Source of the DNA: Botryococcus braunii
Taxonomy: Eukaryota > Chlorophyta > Trebouxiophyceae
Assembly: GCA_002005505.1 (NCBI GenBank)
Contig: MVGU01001454.1
Coordinates: 50,146 to 114,145 of the forward strand
Length of the DNA: 64,000 nt
Reading direction: 5' to 3'
Shown: in pieces, positions 30,901 to 40,899 of the stretch
How the letters are laid out: each line of letters begins with the position of its first letter
Position numbering within the stretch: the first letter of the stretch is position 1
Made by a program: the position numbers and the translations under genes
The notes under the pieces: model-generated
Told to the model about the DNA's origin: nothing
The model's database searches: none
The model's input: the letters and a program-made list of their open reading frames with translations, nothing else

Positions 30901-32112
30901 GGGTTACTACACCCTCTAGAAATACCTGACAGAAAGTGGCAATCAATGTCTATGGACCTAATCACTGGACTGCCAAGAACTAAGGAAGGATATGACGCTA
31001 TCTGGGTTGCTGTTGATAGGTTGTCAAAGTATGCGCACTTCGCTCCGACGACCACTGACGCAAGTGCAGAAGTGATAGCTCAACTGTTACGGACCCGGGT
31101 TTTCACCTTGCATGGGTTTCCCACTCACATTGTATCAGACAGAGATCCTAGGTGGGTGGGTCGCTTCTGTCAAGAGCTCTTTCGGTTGACCGGTTGTCGC
31201 TCTGCGCTATCTACAGCGTTTCATCCGCAGACCGACGGTCAAACGGAACGAATTAATAGGATTTTGGAGGATTATTTGCGTCATTACGTCACTGGAAGAC
31301 ACAACGACTGGGATAAACATTTGTGTGAGGCTGAATTTTCTTACAACAACACTTTTCAGCAATCAATCAACACTACTCCATTTAGGTTGACTTTCGGTCA
31401 GGATCCCACGATTCCCTTCCAGGAAGTCTATGAAGGTGTGACATCTTCTGTACGTGAGTATGTACCGGCAGCAGCAGAGTTTGTACGAAGGATGAGATGG
31501 GATCTAGAAAGAGCGCGGACATGTCTCAAAGCTGCGCAGGACCGCATGAAGGCATATGCGGACGCGAGGAGAAAAGATGCTCCTATTTTAAAAATAGGCC
31601 AACCTGTCCTCCTCTCAACAAAGAATCTGAAATTCAAGCATACTCGGACAAGAAAACTCTTACCTCGGTTTATTGGGCCTTTTCCCATCGTCCAGGAGGT
31701 ATCATCGGTAGCTTTCAGAATTAGGCTTCCAAAAACTCTGAGGGTTCATGATGTCTTCCATGTTTCTATGCTTAAGCCTTATAAGGAAGGTGGGACGGTA
31801 CAACCTCCTCCTCTACCTGAGATTATTGATGGAGAAGAGGAGTATGAGGTCGAGGCTGTGCTAGCTCATAGGGAACGAAAGTTACGAGGTCGAAAAACTG
31901 CGCGAGAATATCTTGTAAAGTGGACCGGGTATCAGGATATTCATAATACTTGGGAGCCAGAGGATAACTTAGAACACGCCAGGGAGGCGTTACAGCGGTA
32001 CTGGGATTTAACCACGGAGCACAGGCCGGAACAAAAAGAAAAGGTGGACAAGAAACGTAAAGGACGTGGTAAAAATGCTGAGAAGCAGCGGAAGCGCGCT
32101 AGGCGCGCTTAG
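27967..32112 (+). CDS. pol: pol of chromovirus A (PR-RT-RH-IN-chromodomain)
   Basis: 1381 residues, no interruption. Domains: aspartic protease (ALVDTGATHSFVRHDF near residue 155; DLILGEDFL), reverse transcriptase (RMVIDYRAVNNLT; active site VVYLDDLLVYS near 546), RNase H (VISDASDYGVGAVL near 694; VVTDHRANSFL; NPADPLSR), integrase with HHCC zinc finger (GHPGRDRTLEL...CDSCQRV, about 935-970), catalytic DDE (MDLITGLP about 996, SDRDPRWVG about 1058, GQTERINRILEDYL about 1094), GPY/F-like KLLPRFIGPFPIV (about 1235), and C-terminal chromodomain (YEVEAVLAHRERKLRGRK, YLVKWTGYQDIHNTWEPE, about 1293-1345) that in this family directs insertion to particular chromatin. Basic tail KKRKGRGKNAEKQRKRARRA. 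Starts at ATGA overlapping the gag stop. Confidence 0.96.
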   Translation: MSGVREGNLHTFVPWESFHSSIEQRCSEFLHCSFSRGPFDNTLPDGTSKPTFVAVPIGKAEDTLSTFAREQQANKHLSACFLMGSKVAKSKAVYPWLKGMRVILQGTKGPDVPYSYVVYHAGPKFSVSFAQAFSNRHLAMLFHVNCTGVKGVALVDTGATHSFVRHDFLATLGVRLSKKCVDVQLADGQTMRSAGTAKLRVHLSQTYVEQRDFIVCETLLDGVDLILGEDFLKERKALIDYNHGAVHLKPPHSSHYITLLNPLPPSERGTLPAQKVNVISEGQARRAMRKGCPGFWGVVREARSGQDSVCATHYLHRVAVATTEGDNPWDEDSGATGLDLNENSRRVIEGMTDKPQDLKQLLLEFLDVFPEKLPDLPPDRGILHTIPMTPGHTPPCRPTYRLAEPEVAECRRQVEELLAQGFIRPSASPYGSPILFVRKKDGTFRMVIDYRAVNNLTRKDKYPLPRIDDLLDKLQGSKFFTSFDLLSGYHQVRLHESDVPKTAFRTPLGSFEFLVLPFGLTNAPSTFQRLMNSVFHDFIREGFVVVYLDDLLVYSKSREQHLEHLTRILTRLREEKLYAKLSKCEFFADELRYLGHVVGRDGIKVDPAKVRTIVDWPTPTGSTHVRQFLGLANYFRKFVPGYSTLAAPLTRLTGKVPWTWGEAEEHAFQSLKETLSNAPVLALPDSSKPFKVISDASDYGVGAVLLQEGRPVAYFSKKLSNAERNYSTTEKELAGVLYALKEWRCYLLGQTFTVVTDHRANSFLQTQTLLSPRRARWAEFLQLFDIQWEYAPGSTNPADPLSRSPHLAGAHVRALARAQAGVQASVQARAGPLGEHSPPVGVGAMGVGEAADSTTLPTSMDGLRGWGRVLSEAYEIDDWLHRKQNRRKLSFHSGLWKRGARIYVPSHHMSSDGVERNLRREILENLHGPPIVGHPGRDRTLELVQRSWWWPGMAADVADFVAQCDSCQRVKAPAHLPAGLLHPLEIPDRKWQSMSMDLITGLPRTKEGYDAIWVAVDRLSKYAHFAPTTTDASAEVIAQLLRTRVFTLHGFPTHIVSDRDPRWVGRFCQELFRLTGCRSALSTAFHPQTDGQTERINRILEDYLRHYVTGRHNDWDKHLCEAEFSYNNTFQQSINTTPFRLTFGQDPTIPFQEVYEGVTSSVREYVPAAAEFVRRMRWDLERARTCLKAAQDRMKAYADARRKDAPILKIGQPVLLSTKNLKFKHTRTRKLLPRFIGPFPIVQEVSSVAFRIRLPKTLRVHDVFHVSMLKPYKEGGTVQPPPLPEIIDGEEEYEVEAVLAHRERKLRGRKTAREYLVKWTGYQDIHNTWEPEDNLEHAREALQRYWDLTTEHRPEQKEKVDKKRKGRGKNAEKQRKRARRA

Positions 32113-32683
32113 TGCTCTGGCAGGTCGGGTCGGCCCCTCGGTACGTCCTTGGGCCACCTTGGAAGCTCTAAGCTTGGCCCTTAGAGTGTACCCTGGGGGT
32201 ATCCCAGTACTAGAGCGCACTCGGATGAATAGGACGTAAGCGGGGTAGAATGTCTACCTCGGGTGCGTGCGGTGATGACCGCTCACCCTGGACAGGACTC
32301 GTCGAGGTAGGGTGTCGTCTACCTCGGGTGCGTGCGGTGCTGACTGCTCACCCTTGTCAGGTTTCGGACGTCAAGCATGTAATGTCGCGACATCCGTGCT
32401 AGCTCGCGCTGTAGCGTAACGCCCGACGCAGATGGGTGGCCCCACTGCCGTTGGGAAGAATTCCTATTGGACAGGACGGGCGAATTTATGTATGGACGGG
32501 ACAGATTTTACATTGTTATACGGACAGGGCTGGACAAGACAGGACAGGGGTCTGGCTTGGGCTGGGGACGCCAGACTAGTACCCGCGGACAGGACGTGAC
32601 AGGACCGTACCTCTGCCAAGTGTGTTAGGTGCGTAGTGTAGTTGTTTAGAGTGAGTCTCCCTCTTGGCCGTGACGTCCAAGCT
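32113..32683 (+). other. 3' untranslated region of element A
   Basis: No ORF. A ~50-bp CTCGGGTGCGTGCGGTG-containing unit occurs at about 32256 and 32317, and a related one in the 3' UTR of B at about 38368, so it is a conserved 3' UTR feature of this lineage. Confidence 0.6.
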
Positions 32684-32696
32684 AAGGGGGGGAGGG
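32684..32696 (+). promoter_or_regulatory. Polypurine tract of element A
   Basis: AAGGGGGGGAGGG directly before the 3' LTR: plus-strand primer for cDNA synthesis. Confidence 0.88.
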
Positions 32697-32994
32697 TGTA
32701 ACAGGAAAAGTCGCGTGTTATAGGAAAATGACCGGACCACGAGGATTTGGACCTCCATAAAGGTCCCTTCGTGAGTTATGTTCCTCCACGCCAAGAAGTG
32801 GCTACTTCACGCGCCAAGGGAGTGACCCTTACTTGACAAGGCGCATTGGCGATGGAGACAGGGACACACTTAGAACAGGATAGAATAAGGCTTTGGCAGA
32901 GGAAGGACCGGGCCGGACTGGACGGGTACTGAGGTGGAGCCCAAACAACTTGTAACCATTGTTTTCGCATCCTTTGGCCGTTTCTACTGTATCA
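32697..32994 (+). repeat. 3' LTR of element A
   Basis: 298 bp, TGTAACAGGAAAAG...TGTATCA. Uninterrupted reference for the split 5' LTR. Confidence 0.94.
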
Positions 32995-32999
32995 CACTC

Positions 33000-34135
33000 C
33001 CGTAATTCGTACGCATATGCCTGACAAATTTGAGGGCCGAAAGGATGATTTGGAGCAATTTTTAGAGGATGTGCGTTCGTATTGTGTGCTTACTAATCTC
33101 CCACTTGACAAGCGAGTGGATTACGCGGTGCGGTGCCTGGGGAAGTCCGTGAAAAAGGTATGGCTGGCTAAGAAAGCCAATTACCTTAGAACAAACCCAG
33201 GTACAGCCCTGACTCTTGAAATCTTTGGACAACTTCTGGGCAGTGTCTATGACAATAGTGATAAAATCACCAAGGCAAGGGACAAGTTGGATGGGGTTTT
33301 TCAGGGTTCTGATACCCTAGAACGTTATGTCGAAAGGTTCACAACACTGCTTTCAGAGGTGGAAGTGGGGGGAGAGCTGTCTGGGGGGGAGAAAATTCAT
33401 CGCTTTAGAAAGGGGTTGCGCGACGACTTAAAAAAGGTGGCTGTCCTTGACCCCACCACTGGGGCTCCTTACCAAGACATAGATGCATTGATCAGTGCAC
33501 TAACAAAGTATGATGCTGCCGTGGGAGGCACGGCGCAGGGGAAAAGACAACGTCTTGGGGGCCCTAGTGTGGCAGCCACCACTGCCGTCGAATATGCCTA
33601 CCCCACAGCCACCCCGGACGGGACATGGACAGGATACAACTATGGCTATGGTTATCAACAAGCCTCAACGTATGCTGCGGCTCCCATGGCCATGGCCCCA
33701 GTCTACCCTCAAGCAGGTCCATTAGCCTCCATGGCAGGTGGGCCTTCCCTGTATCCCCGTAGGGATGGGGTACCACCCTCAATGCGGGTAGATCGCCGCA
33801 CTGGGTTCAACCCCGAGAGGCAGTGTTTCTCGTGTCAGAGCATGGGTCATGAGGCGTGGGTGTGCCCTTTCAAACAAATGGCTGAACACCCTGAGATCCC
33901 CCTCACTGCTTTTCAGTTGCACATTGCTCAACAGATTGTGAGGGACCGGCGGGCTCGGGGAGTTCCACTTCCTGTCATCCCTGCACAGTTTGCAGAGATG
34001 GTGAATAGGGGCCAAGCATATGGTGGGGTGGGAACGGGCGGGACTGGACCAGCTGGTAGGACTGGGCGCGGGCGCGGACGAGGCCGGGGACGAGGACGGG
34101 GCTACGGAAGAGGGCGGGGACGGGCTAGAACATGA
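33000..34135 (+). pseudogene. gag: gag of element B, main fragment
   Basis: Continues the frame left at 12675. Same architecture as A gag: capsid region (KFEGRKDDLEQFLEDVRSYC, VDYAVRCLGKSVKKVW, YVERFTTLLSEV), zinc knuckle CFSCQSMGHEAWVC and an RG-rich tail (GRGRGRGYGRGRGRA). Undamaged except for the split by A. An internal ATG at 33017 starts the free-standing frame, but that is a consequence of the insertion. Ends in ATGA overlapping pol. Confidence 0.9.
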
Positions 34136-37100
34136 ACATGGTACAATACCTCACCACATTTTCTCCTTATCCTAATTTTTATTCTTCTTTAAAACAGCAA
34201 GCGGGACAGCTTTTAGATTGTTTATTTTCTTGTAGCACTTCTTTGGAAGTTCAGCCCGATGGTACACACTTACCACAGTTTGTTGTTGTTAAACGGGGGG
34301 AAGTTGAACAAACATTATCACGCTTTCGGCAAGACCAACTTGGGACACCTCAAATGCATGCTTGCTTTGTCTTAGGGGCAAAAGTTGCCAAAAGTGCGAC
34401 CATTTTTCCCTTTTTGAAGGGCATGCGTGTGCTCCTGCAAGGGAAAAAAGATAGGAATATTCCCTATTCCTATGTCGTTTACTATGCACCTCCCCAACAT
34501 TGCATATCATTTTGTCAGGCCCTAGCACATCCAGACCTTGCCTTCATCTTCAATATCAGGTGTGGGGGGGTCAGTGGAGTCGCTCTGATAGATACCGGGG
34601 CAACCCACACATTTGTGCGCAGGTCTTTTGTGAACACCTTAGGCCTTCGGCCGGTGAACACTCCGGTGTCTGTCCAATTGGCAGATGGCCAAACAATGAC
34701 CTCTGCCGGCACTGTTTCTTTAAGGTTGCATTTGTCAAGAACTTACGTTGAACAAAGGAAATTCATAGTCTGTGACAGGCTCTTGGATGGTATAGATGTC
34801 ATTTTAGGAAATGATTTCTTGAAAGACCGGGGCGCATTCATAGACTACGCGCAAAATGCCTTGCATTTGAAGCCGGCACACTTCCCTCACTACATAACTC
34901 TCCGAAATAATGCGATTGTGCCCGAGACAAGCCTAATAAATCATACTAAGATTATTTCAGCAATAAGTGCAAACAGGGCTTTACGGAAGGGTGCTCAAAT
35001 GTTTTGGGGAGTCGTGCGAGAGGAGACAAAGGAGGGGACAATGGGGAATGGAAGGGACCAGTCATGGGAGGAGATTGTATTGGGGAAAGTGGCCTCGGCT
35101 ACCATGAAAGAAGAACCTCCCCCATGGGATACAGATGAAGCCACCGACCTTAACCTAAACTCTCGGGATGCAATTGGTAGTATGACTGGCAAACCAAAGG
35201 AGCTGCGAGAACTTCTGTTGCAGTTTCTAGATGTTTTCCCAGATAAGCTGCCAGAGTTGCCACCAGATAGGGGGGTAGCTCACACTATACCAATGGAACC
35301 AGGCCATGTACCCCCGTGCCGACCCACCTATAGGCTTGCTGAACCTGAAGTCAAAGAATGTAGGCGGCACGTCGAAGAACTCTTAACCCAAGGGTTCATT
35401 AGGCCTAGTTCCTCTCCTTATGGCAGCCCAATTCTGTTTGTTAGAAAAAAGGATGGTTCTTTCCGTATGGTCATCGACTATCGAGCGGTCAATAATCTCA
35501 CAAGGAAAGACAAATATCCATTACCAAGAATTGACGATTTGCTAGATAAACTACAAGGCTCACGATATTTCAGTTCGTTTGACCTGTTGTCGGGTTACCA
35601 CCAAGTACGACTGCATGAGGCGGATGTACCCAAAACAGCATTTAGGACACCTTTTGGGTCCTATGAGTTTTTGGTTATGCCCTTTGGGCTAACGAATGCT
35701 CCGTCAACTTTTCAAAGGTTGATGAATTCAATATTTCACGACTTTATTCGTGAAGGCTTCGTCGTTATTTATCTAGATGACTTGTTAATCCACAGTCGAT
35801 CCTTAGAGGATCATTACCAACATTTGGCACGTGTGCTCGAGCGGCTCCGGGAACAGAAACTGTATGCTAAGTTATCCAAATGTGACTTCCTAACGTCATA
35901 GTTGTGTTACTTGGGACATGTTGTTGGACGGGACGGGCTGAAAGTGGATCCGGCTAAAGTTAAAGCTATCAAGGACTGGCCAACTCCCACTACGGCGACG
36001 CACGTACGGCAATTTCTGGGGCTAGCCAACTACTTCCGCAAGTTTGTCAAAAACTATAGTACGATAGCTGCCCCACTTACCCATCTAACTGGCAAGACTC
36101 CATGGATTTGGGGCAACACCGAGCAACATTCTTTTGATAGTCTCAAAAATGCCTTAGTCAATGCTCCCACCTTGGTATTGCCAAATCCACAAAAGCCGTA
36201 CCGTGTCGTTACCGATGCTAGTGACATAGGAGTTGGTGCAGTTTTATTACAAGACCAAAAGCCGGTCGCTTATTTCAGTAAAAAATTCAATTCAGCTGAG
36301 ACGCGATATAGCACAACTGAAAAAGAACTTTTAGGAGTCTTATATGCTTTGAAAGAGTGGCGCTGCTATGTCCTAGGCACCTCATTTGTTGTTGTCACTG
36401 ACCATAAGGCTAACAGCTTTTTACAAACCCAATCTCTCCTTTCACCCAGAAGGGCGCGGTGGGCCGAATATCTGCAACAATTTGACATTAAGTGGGAATG
36501 GTCACCTGGGGTTGGCAACCCAGCAGACCCACTTTCAAGATGTCCTAACCTGGCCGTGGCCAACGTGTCGGGTGAACATCTGGGGGAGCACTCTCTCCTT
36601 GTCGAAGCGGATATGATGGGGGCAGGGGAGGCTGCAGACTCTCACTCCCTACCCTCGCAACTGGAAGGAATGGAAGCATGGGTGCGGGTTCTCAAGGATG
36701 CTTATTTAGTTGATGGATGGCTCTCGCGTAAACAAAACCGTCGGAAATTGGCCCACCGGAACGGGTTCTGGTATAAAAACTCGCGTTTGTATGTGCCCTC
36801 GCATTACGTTTCAGTGGACGGGGCGGAAAGGAACCTCCGTAGGGAAATACTTGAAAACCTTCATGGACCCCCAATAGTGGGTCACCAAGGGCGGGACAGG
36901 ACAATCGAGCTGGTCGCCAGATCTTGGTGGTGGCCAGGGGTAAATGCAGATGTAACCGACTATGTAGCGCATTGCGACTCGTGCCAAAGAGTAAAACCTT
37001 TTTCAGGCTTACCTGTAGGGTTGTTACACCCCTTAGAAATCCCTTCTCGAAAATGGGAGTCCATGTCCATGGATCTCATCACGGGATTACCTAAGACCAA

Positions 37101-38214
37101 ATCTGGGTGCAATGCAATTTGGGTTGGGGTTGATAGATTATCTAAATTTGCCCATTTTGCGCCGACGTCACAGGAGGCCGACGCCGCTGACATTGCCCAA
37201 CTATTGCGCACGCGTGTCTTCACTTTACATGGCTTTCCCCGTGAGATAGTTTCAGATAGAGACCCACGTTGGGTGGGCAAGTTCTGTCAAGAGTTGTTTA
37301 GGCTCACGGGGTGCCGGTCCGCCTTGTCTACTGCTTTCCACCCCCAGAGCGACGGCCAGACTGAACGCATCAACAGAATCTTGGAAGATTACCTTCGGCA
37401 CTATGTGGGGGGGAGACAGACTGATTGGGATAAGCATTTGTGTGAGGCCGAGTTTGCATATAATAACACTTACAATCAATCTATCAATACTACTCCGTTT
37501 CGCTTAACTTTTGGGCAGGACCCTGTGATCCCTTTTCAAGAAATCTATGATGCACCTGTTCTTGGTCGTGGTATCGAGCAAGAATATGTTCCAGCTGCGG
37601 CTGAGTTTGTCAGACGTATGCGGTGGGACTTAGAACGGGCCAGGACTTGCCTTAAGGCAGCCCAAGAAAGACAGAAGGCGTACGCCGATAAAAGGCGGCG
37701 GGACCTACCAGGCTTTGAAGTAGGTCAACAAGTCCTGCTTTCGTCAAAGAATATTAAGTTCAAACATTCCCGGACTAAGAAATTGTTGCCAAGGTACATT
37801 GGCCCCTTTCCGGTCACCCGGGTTATTTCCCCGGTAGCATACAAGTTGCTGCTACCTACGCATATGCGCATGCACGACGTATTCCATGTTTCCCTTCTCA
37901 AACCGTATAAAACTGACGGAAGCGTGCAACCCCCACCTCCTCCTGAAATCATAGATGGTGAGCTAGAATATGAGGTGGAGGCAGTGCTTGCACATAGAGA
38001 GCGGAAACTTAGGGGCAAGAAAGTAGTGCGCGAGTATCTTATTATGTGGTCCGGCTATGAGAGCATCCATAATACCTGGGAACCTGAGGAAAACTTAGTG
38101 CATTCTCGAGAGGCGGTACAGCAGTACTGGAGTCTAACCACGGGGCGTGGGTCGGAAGCTAAACGGACAGGAACGGAAGCTACATCTCAACGCAAGCGTG
38201 CTAGGCGTGCTTGA
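34132..38214 (+). pseudogene. pol: pol of chromovirus B (one nonsense codon)
   Basis: 1360 codons with one in-frame TAG at 35899-35901 (codon 590), shortly after the RT active site (VIYLDDLLIHS near 546). A pol has Glu there (DELRYLGH versus S-stop-LCYLGH), so GAG-to-TAG is likely. Otherwise complete: protease (ALIDTGATHTFVRRSF), RT, RNase H (VVTDASDIGVGAVLL, ADPLSRC), integrase (GHQGRDRTIEL...CDSCQRV; MDLITGLP; SDRDPRWVG; GQTERINRILEDYL), GPY/F-like KLLPRYIGPFPVT and chromodomain (YEVEAVLAHRERKLRGKK, NTWEPEENL). Identical LTRs mean the stop arose recently or the element was mobilised in trans. Confidence 0.94.
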
Positions 38215-38714
38215 CGCCCTGGCAGGTCGGGTCGGCCCCTTGGTGCTCCTTTTGTGGGAAGCTCTGGACGTGGCAACCAGAGTGCACCTTGGGGGTACTC
38301 CAGTATGGGTAGACCTTAGGAGTGGAACGGACATGGGAACGGACGAGAGTGAGGCGCGTGGCCCCTCTCGGGTGCGTGCGGTGCTAACCGCTCACCCTGG
38401 ACAGGACACATGTGTAGAGTGTCGCGACTTGTGTTTACCCTGATGTATCGTGATGTGGAAAGGACCAGTGGAAAGGACCGGACTAGTTGTCGTATCGGTT
38501 CCCGGGTTCGCGTAAAGGACAGGACTGGACATGTAGGAACATACACGGACTGGACTGGATATGTAAGGAATGGACAGGACAAGGGGTCCGGCTGGGGCTG
38601 GGGACGCCGGACTAGCGACTCTCGGTCTCTAAAGCTCCAAAACCTAAAGCCTTGGGTGGTTAGGTTAGTCTCCTTACCTACTTGGCCGGGACGTCCAAGA
38701 TAGGAGGGGGAGGA
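38215..38714 (+). other. 3' UTR and polypurine tract of element B
   Basis: No ORF supported. Ends with the purine tract AGGAGGGGGAGGA (38702-38714) directly before the 3' LTR. Shares the CTCGGGTGCGTGCGGTG unit with A. Confidence 0.75.
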
Positions 38715-38955
38715 TGTAACAGGGGTTCAACGATCGGGTGAACCTCGTGACGCATAACGGCGTTACACGTGCAGTAGCGCACCGGTGGTGCTGCTGTGCG
38801 GGCAGAGATTGGACAAGATAGAGAGGTGTTAGGATAGTCTAGGCACCTAAAGGCTTGGGTTTAGAGTTATAGAGACCTTGGGCGAGAGGTGGAGCCCCAT
38901 TATGTAAGGTTCGTGGCAGTCGGGGTTTGGGACCTTTGCCGATCGGTCCGTGACA
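38715..38955 (+). repeat. 3' LTR of element B
   Basis: 241 bp, matches 12116-12356; followed by GTGTG (38956-38960). Confidence 0.93.
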
Positions 38956-38960
38956 GTGTG

Positions 38961-39908
38961 TCTTGGCTGCATGCACTAAAACCATCACTGCACCTCAACT
39001 TGCACAACTATTTATAGACAGGGTCTTTGTGAGATTTGGAATGCCTACCTCCATTGTGAGTGATAGAGATCCGAGGTTCACTAGCCATTTTTGGAAGGCC
39101 TTTGTTAAATTATTGGGTACTAAGATTGCTATGTCTACTGCTTACCACCCTCAGACAGACAGAGAGAATGAATCGGACCATGGAAGACATGTTAAGAGGG
39201 TTTGTGGGGCCGAGACAGGATGACTGGTGCAAGTATTTAAGCATGGTGGAGTTTGCTTACAATAACTCTCTCCAGGCTTCCACACTGCAGACACCCTTCT
39301 TCCTGAATCACGGGCGCCATCCCCTTACTCCCTTGTCTTCTGCTGTTCCTTCACGTTCTGCAAATCCTGCTGTGTCTGAGTGGGTTGAGGGGCTGCAGAC
39401 TGCCTTGAAAAGTGCCAAGTCTAATCTTGCCTCTGCACAGCAACGGCAGAAGTCTTACGCAGATAGAAAGAGACGAGACCACCCTTTCAAGGTGGGGGAC
39501 CAGGTGTTGCTGGCTGCAAGGAAGAACCAGCTTTCACCTGGGCTCTCGTCAAAACTATCAGCTAAGTATTTTGGGCCCTTTGCTATTGCTGCAACAGTTG
39601 GTACTCGTGCTTTTAGACTTATCTAGCCTGAGACTGTGAACATTCATCCTGTGTTTCATGTTTCCCAGCTGAAGCCTTATGTGTCTTCATCTTCACCAGT
39701 GACCGTTACTTCACCTCCTCCTTTGTATGCAGATAAGCGAGGGGGCGTTTATGAAGTTGAGGCCATCATTGCTAAAAAGAGAGTTGGAAAGTCTTGGCGG
39801 TACTTGGTCAAATGGATGGGCTATGATGAGACTGAGAACACTTGGGAGCCCCTTGCCCATGTTTGCCACTTGGCAGACGACGTGGCAGCTGCCCCAGTCC
39901 TTTCTTAA
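38961..39908 (+). pseudogene. pol: pol of element C, 3' part (integrase end and chromodomain)
   Basis: Continues integrase in frame with 12115: LAACTKTITAPQLAQLF, second catalytic Asp in VSDRDPRFTSHFW. At about 39160 the TDGQTER box is broken: eight bases of a [12 protein letters not shown] repeat appear lost, shifting the frame, after which MNRTMEDMLRGFVG continues. The frame then stops at TAG 39624-39626 just before PETVNIHPVFHVSQLKPYV. The chromodomain follows (YEVEAIIAKKRVGKSWRYLV, TENTWEPLAHV) and ends at 39908. Two lesions in addition to the B insertion make this copy non-functional. Confidence 0.88.
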
Positions 39909-40661
39909 GTCCCACTTGCGGGCATCCCTTGTTGAGCCACTTGCGGCCTTGAGACTTTTCCGGCCATTTGCGGCTGATGACCCTTGGACTTCGCCAGCCA
40001 GCTTGGATCTGGGAGGGAGGGAGGGTGGGAGGGTCTGGGAGCGAGAGGGATCATGAATTGGGTTGCATGCATGTCTCTTATTTATATGCTTTGCATGGGT
40101 TATGTTTCCTTGACCCACGGCTCCATTTTGTGATGCACTTGCTGTGGCAGTGTAGCTGCAAATTGTAGTTCCGTGTCTGCATGACTTGCTTTAGTATCTT
40201 ACCCATGAGATACACTATGTGGTAGTTAGCTGTGTATGGCTTGCTGCTCTAGACAATATGCCTTATGCCTGTGCTGGAAAGCCACCTCAAGCGAAGGTTA
40301 CACTGCAGTGCCGGGTAACTGGACCTAGGGTTTGGACAAGTGCTAGTCTAATGACTCAACCTAATTGTTTCATCACTATTGTGAGTGCTGTCTAGAGAGT
40401 TCGTCCCCTAAGTTAGAGGATCCGCCTTGCAGACGATAGTCCTTAGAATGTTAAGGTATTCGAGCATTGAGCAGATGAGTCCCTCGTCTTTGTCGTGCTA
40501 AATTGCTTTGTGGACTTCATCCTCTGACTTGCTGGTTTGGTAACTATAGGAGGTGTGATTATCTATAGTTACAGTAAGCAGGGTTCGTGATACCCCTGTC
40601 TTACGTTTGTGGCCCCATTGCCATAAACACCATCTCATAGCTTATGCCAAGGGGGAGGGCA
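39909..40661 (+). other. 3' UTR and polypurine tract of element C
   Basis: Non-coding; parallels 6700-7473 of C' in inverted orientation. Ends in AAGGGGGAGGGCA (40649-40661). Confidence 0.8.
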
Positions 40662-40899
40662 TGTAGCATTTCCTAGGGTATAATGCTCTAGTATGGTCCT
40701 TGGCATTGCTCTATGACTTGCCATGTGATCTAGATTCACGGTACAACCTCGCTCAGGTAGTCGCTCGGTTGCCCGACTATACGTCCGTGGCAGTACGGTG
40801 TACATCCGACCCTGGATGGGATTAAGGGCGAGCCTGTGAATCAATCACTCTCTCCGTTCACACCACGAACTGTCTCACTGTCTCATCCAAATCTCTTCC
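40662..40899 (+). repeat. 3' LTR of element C, truncated by D
   Basis: 238 bp of a 263-bp LTR; the terminal CGCTTAGTTAACGCTACA segment is missing because copia element D starts at 40900. Confidence 0.9.

Larger units (their letters stand above)
12676..32994 (+). mobile_element. Ty3/gypsy chromovirus A, structurally intact ORFs
   Basis: About 6.86 kb of its own sequence: 5' LTR split as 12676-12945 plus 26401-26422, primer site 26424, gag 26639-27970, pol 27967-32112, PPT 32684-32696, 3' LTR 32697-32994. TSD CACTC. The two LTRs show no difference where both can be read, and both ORFs are uninterrupted, so it was recently active. The 13.45-kb insertion in the 5' LTR came later and separates its promoter region from gag. 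Confidence 0.94.
12116..38955 (+). mobile_element. Ty3/gypsy chromovirus B (interrupted by A)
   Basis: About 6.5 kb of its own sequence: 5' LTR 12116-12356, primer site 12358, gag 12558-12675 plus 33000-34135, pol 34132-38214, PPT about 38702-38714, 3' LTR 38715-38955. Flanked by GTGTG. The two 241-bp LTRs look identical by eye, so insertion is recent. Element A sits in its gag with a CACTC duplication. Apart from that split, its only visible lesion is one TAG in pol. Confidence 0.93.
7754..40899 (+). mobile_element. Ty3/gypsy chromodomain element C (outer host of the nest)
   Basis: About 6.3 kb of its own sequence once nested elements are removed: 5' LTR 7754-8016, primer site at 8018, gag 8088-9122, pol 9169-12115 continuing at 38961-39908, PPT 40649-40661 and 3' LTR 40662-40899. 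It is interrupted by element B with a GTGTG duplication, and its 3' LTR lacks the last ~25 bp because copia element D begins at 40900. It is inactive: in-frame stop in gag, mutated RT active site, frameshift in integrase and a stop before the chromodomain. It inserted into the related minus-strand element C'. Confidence 0.9.
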
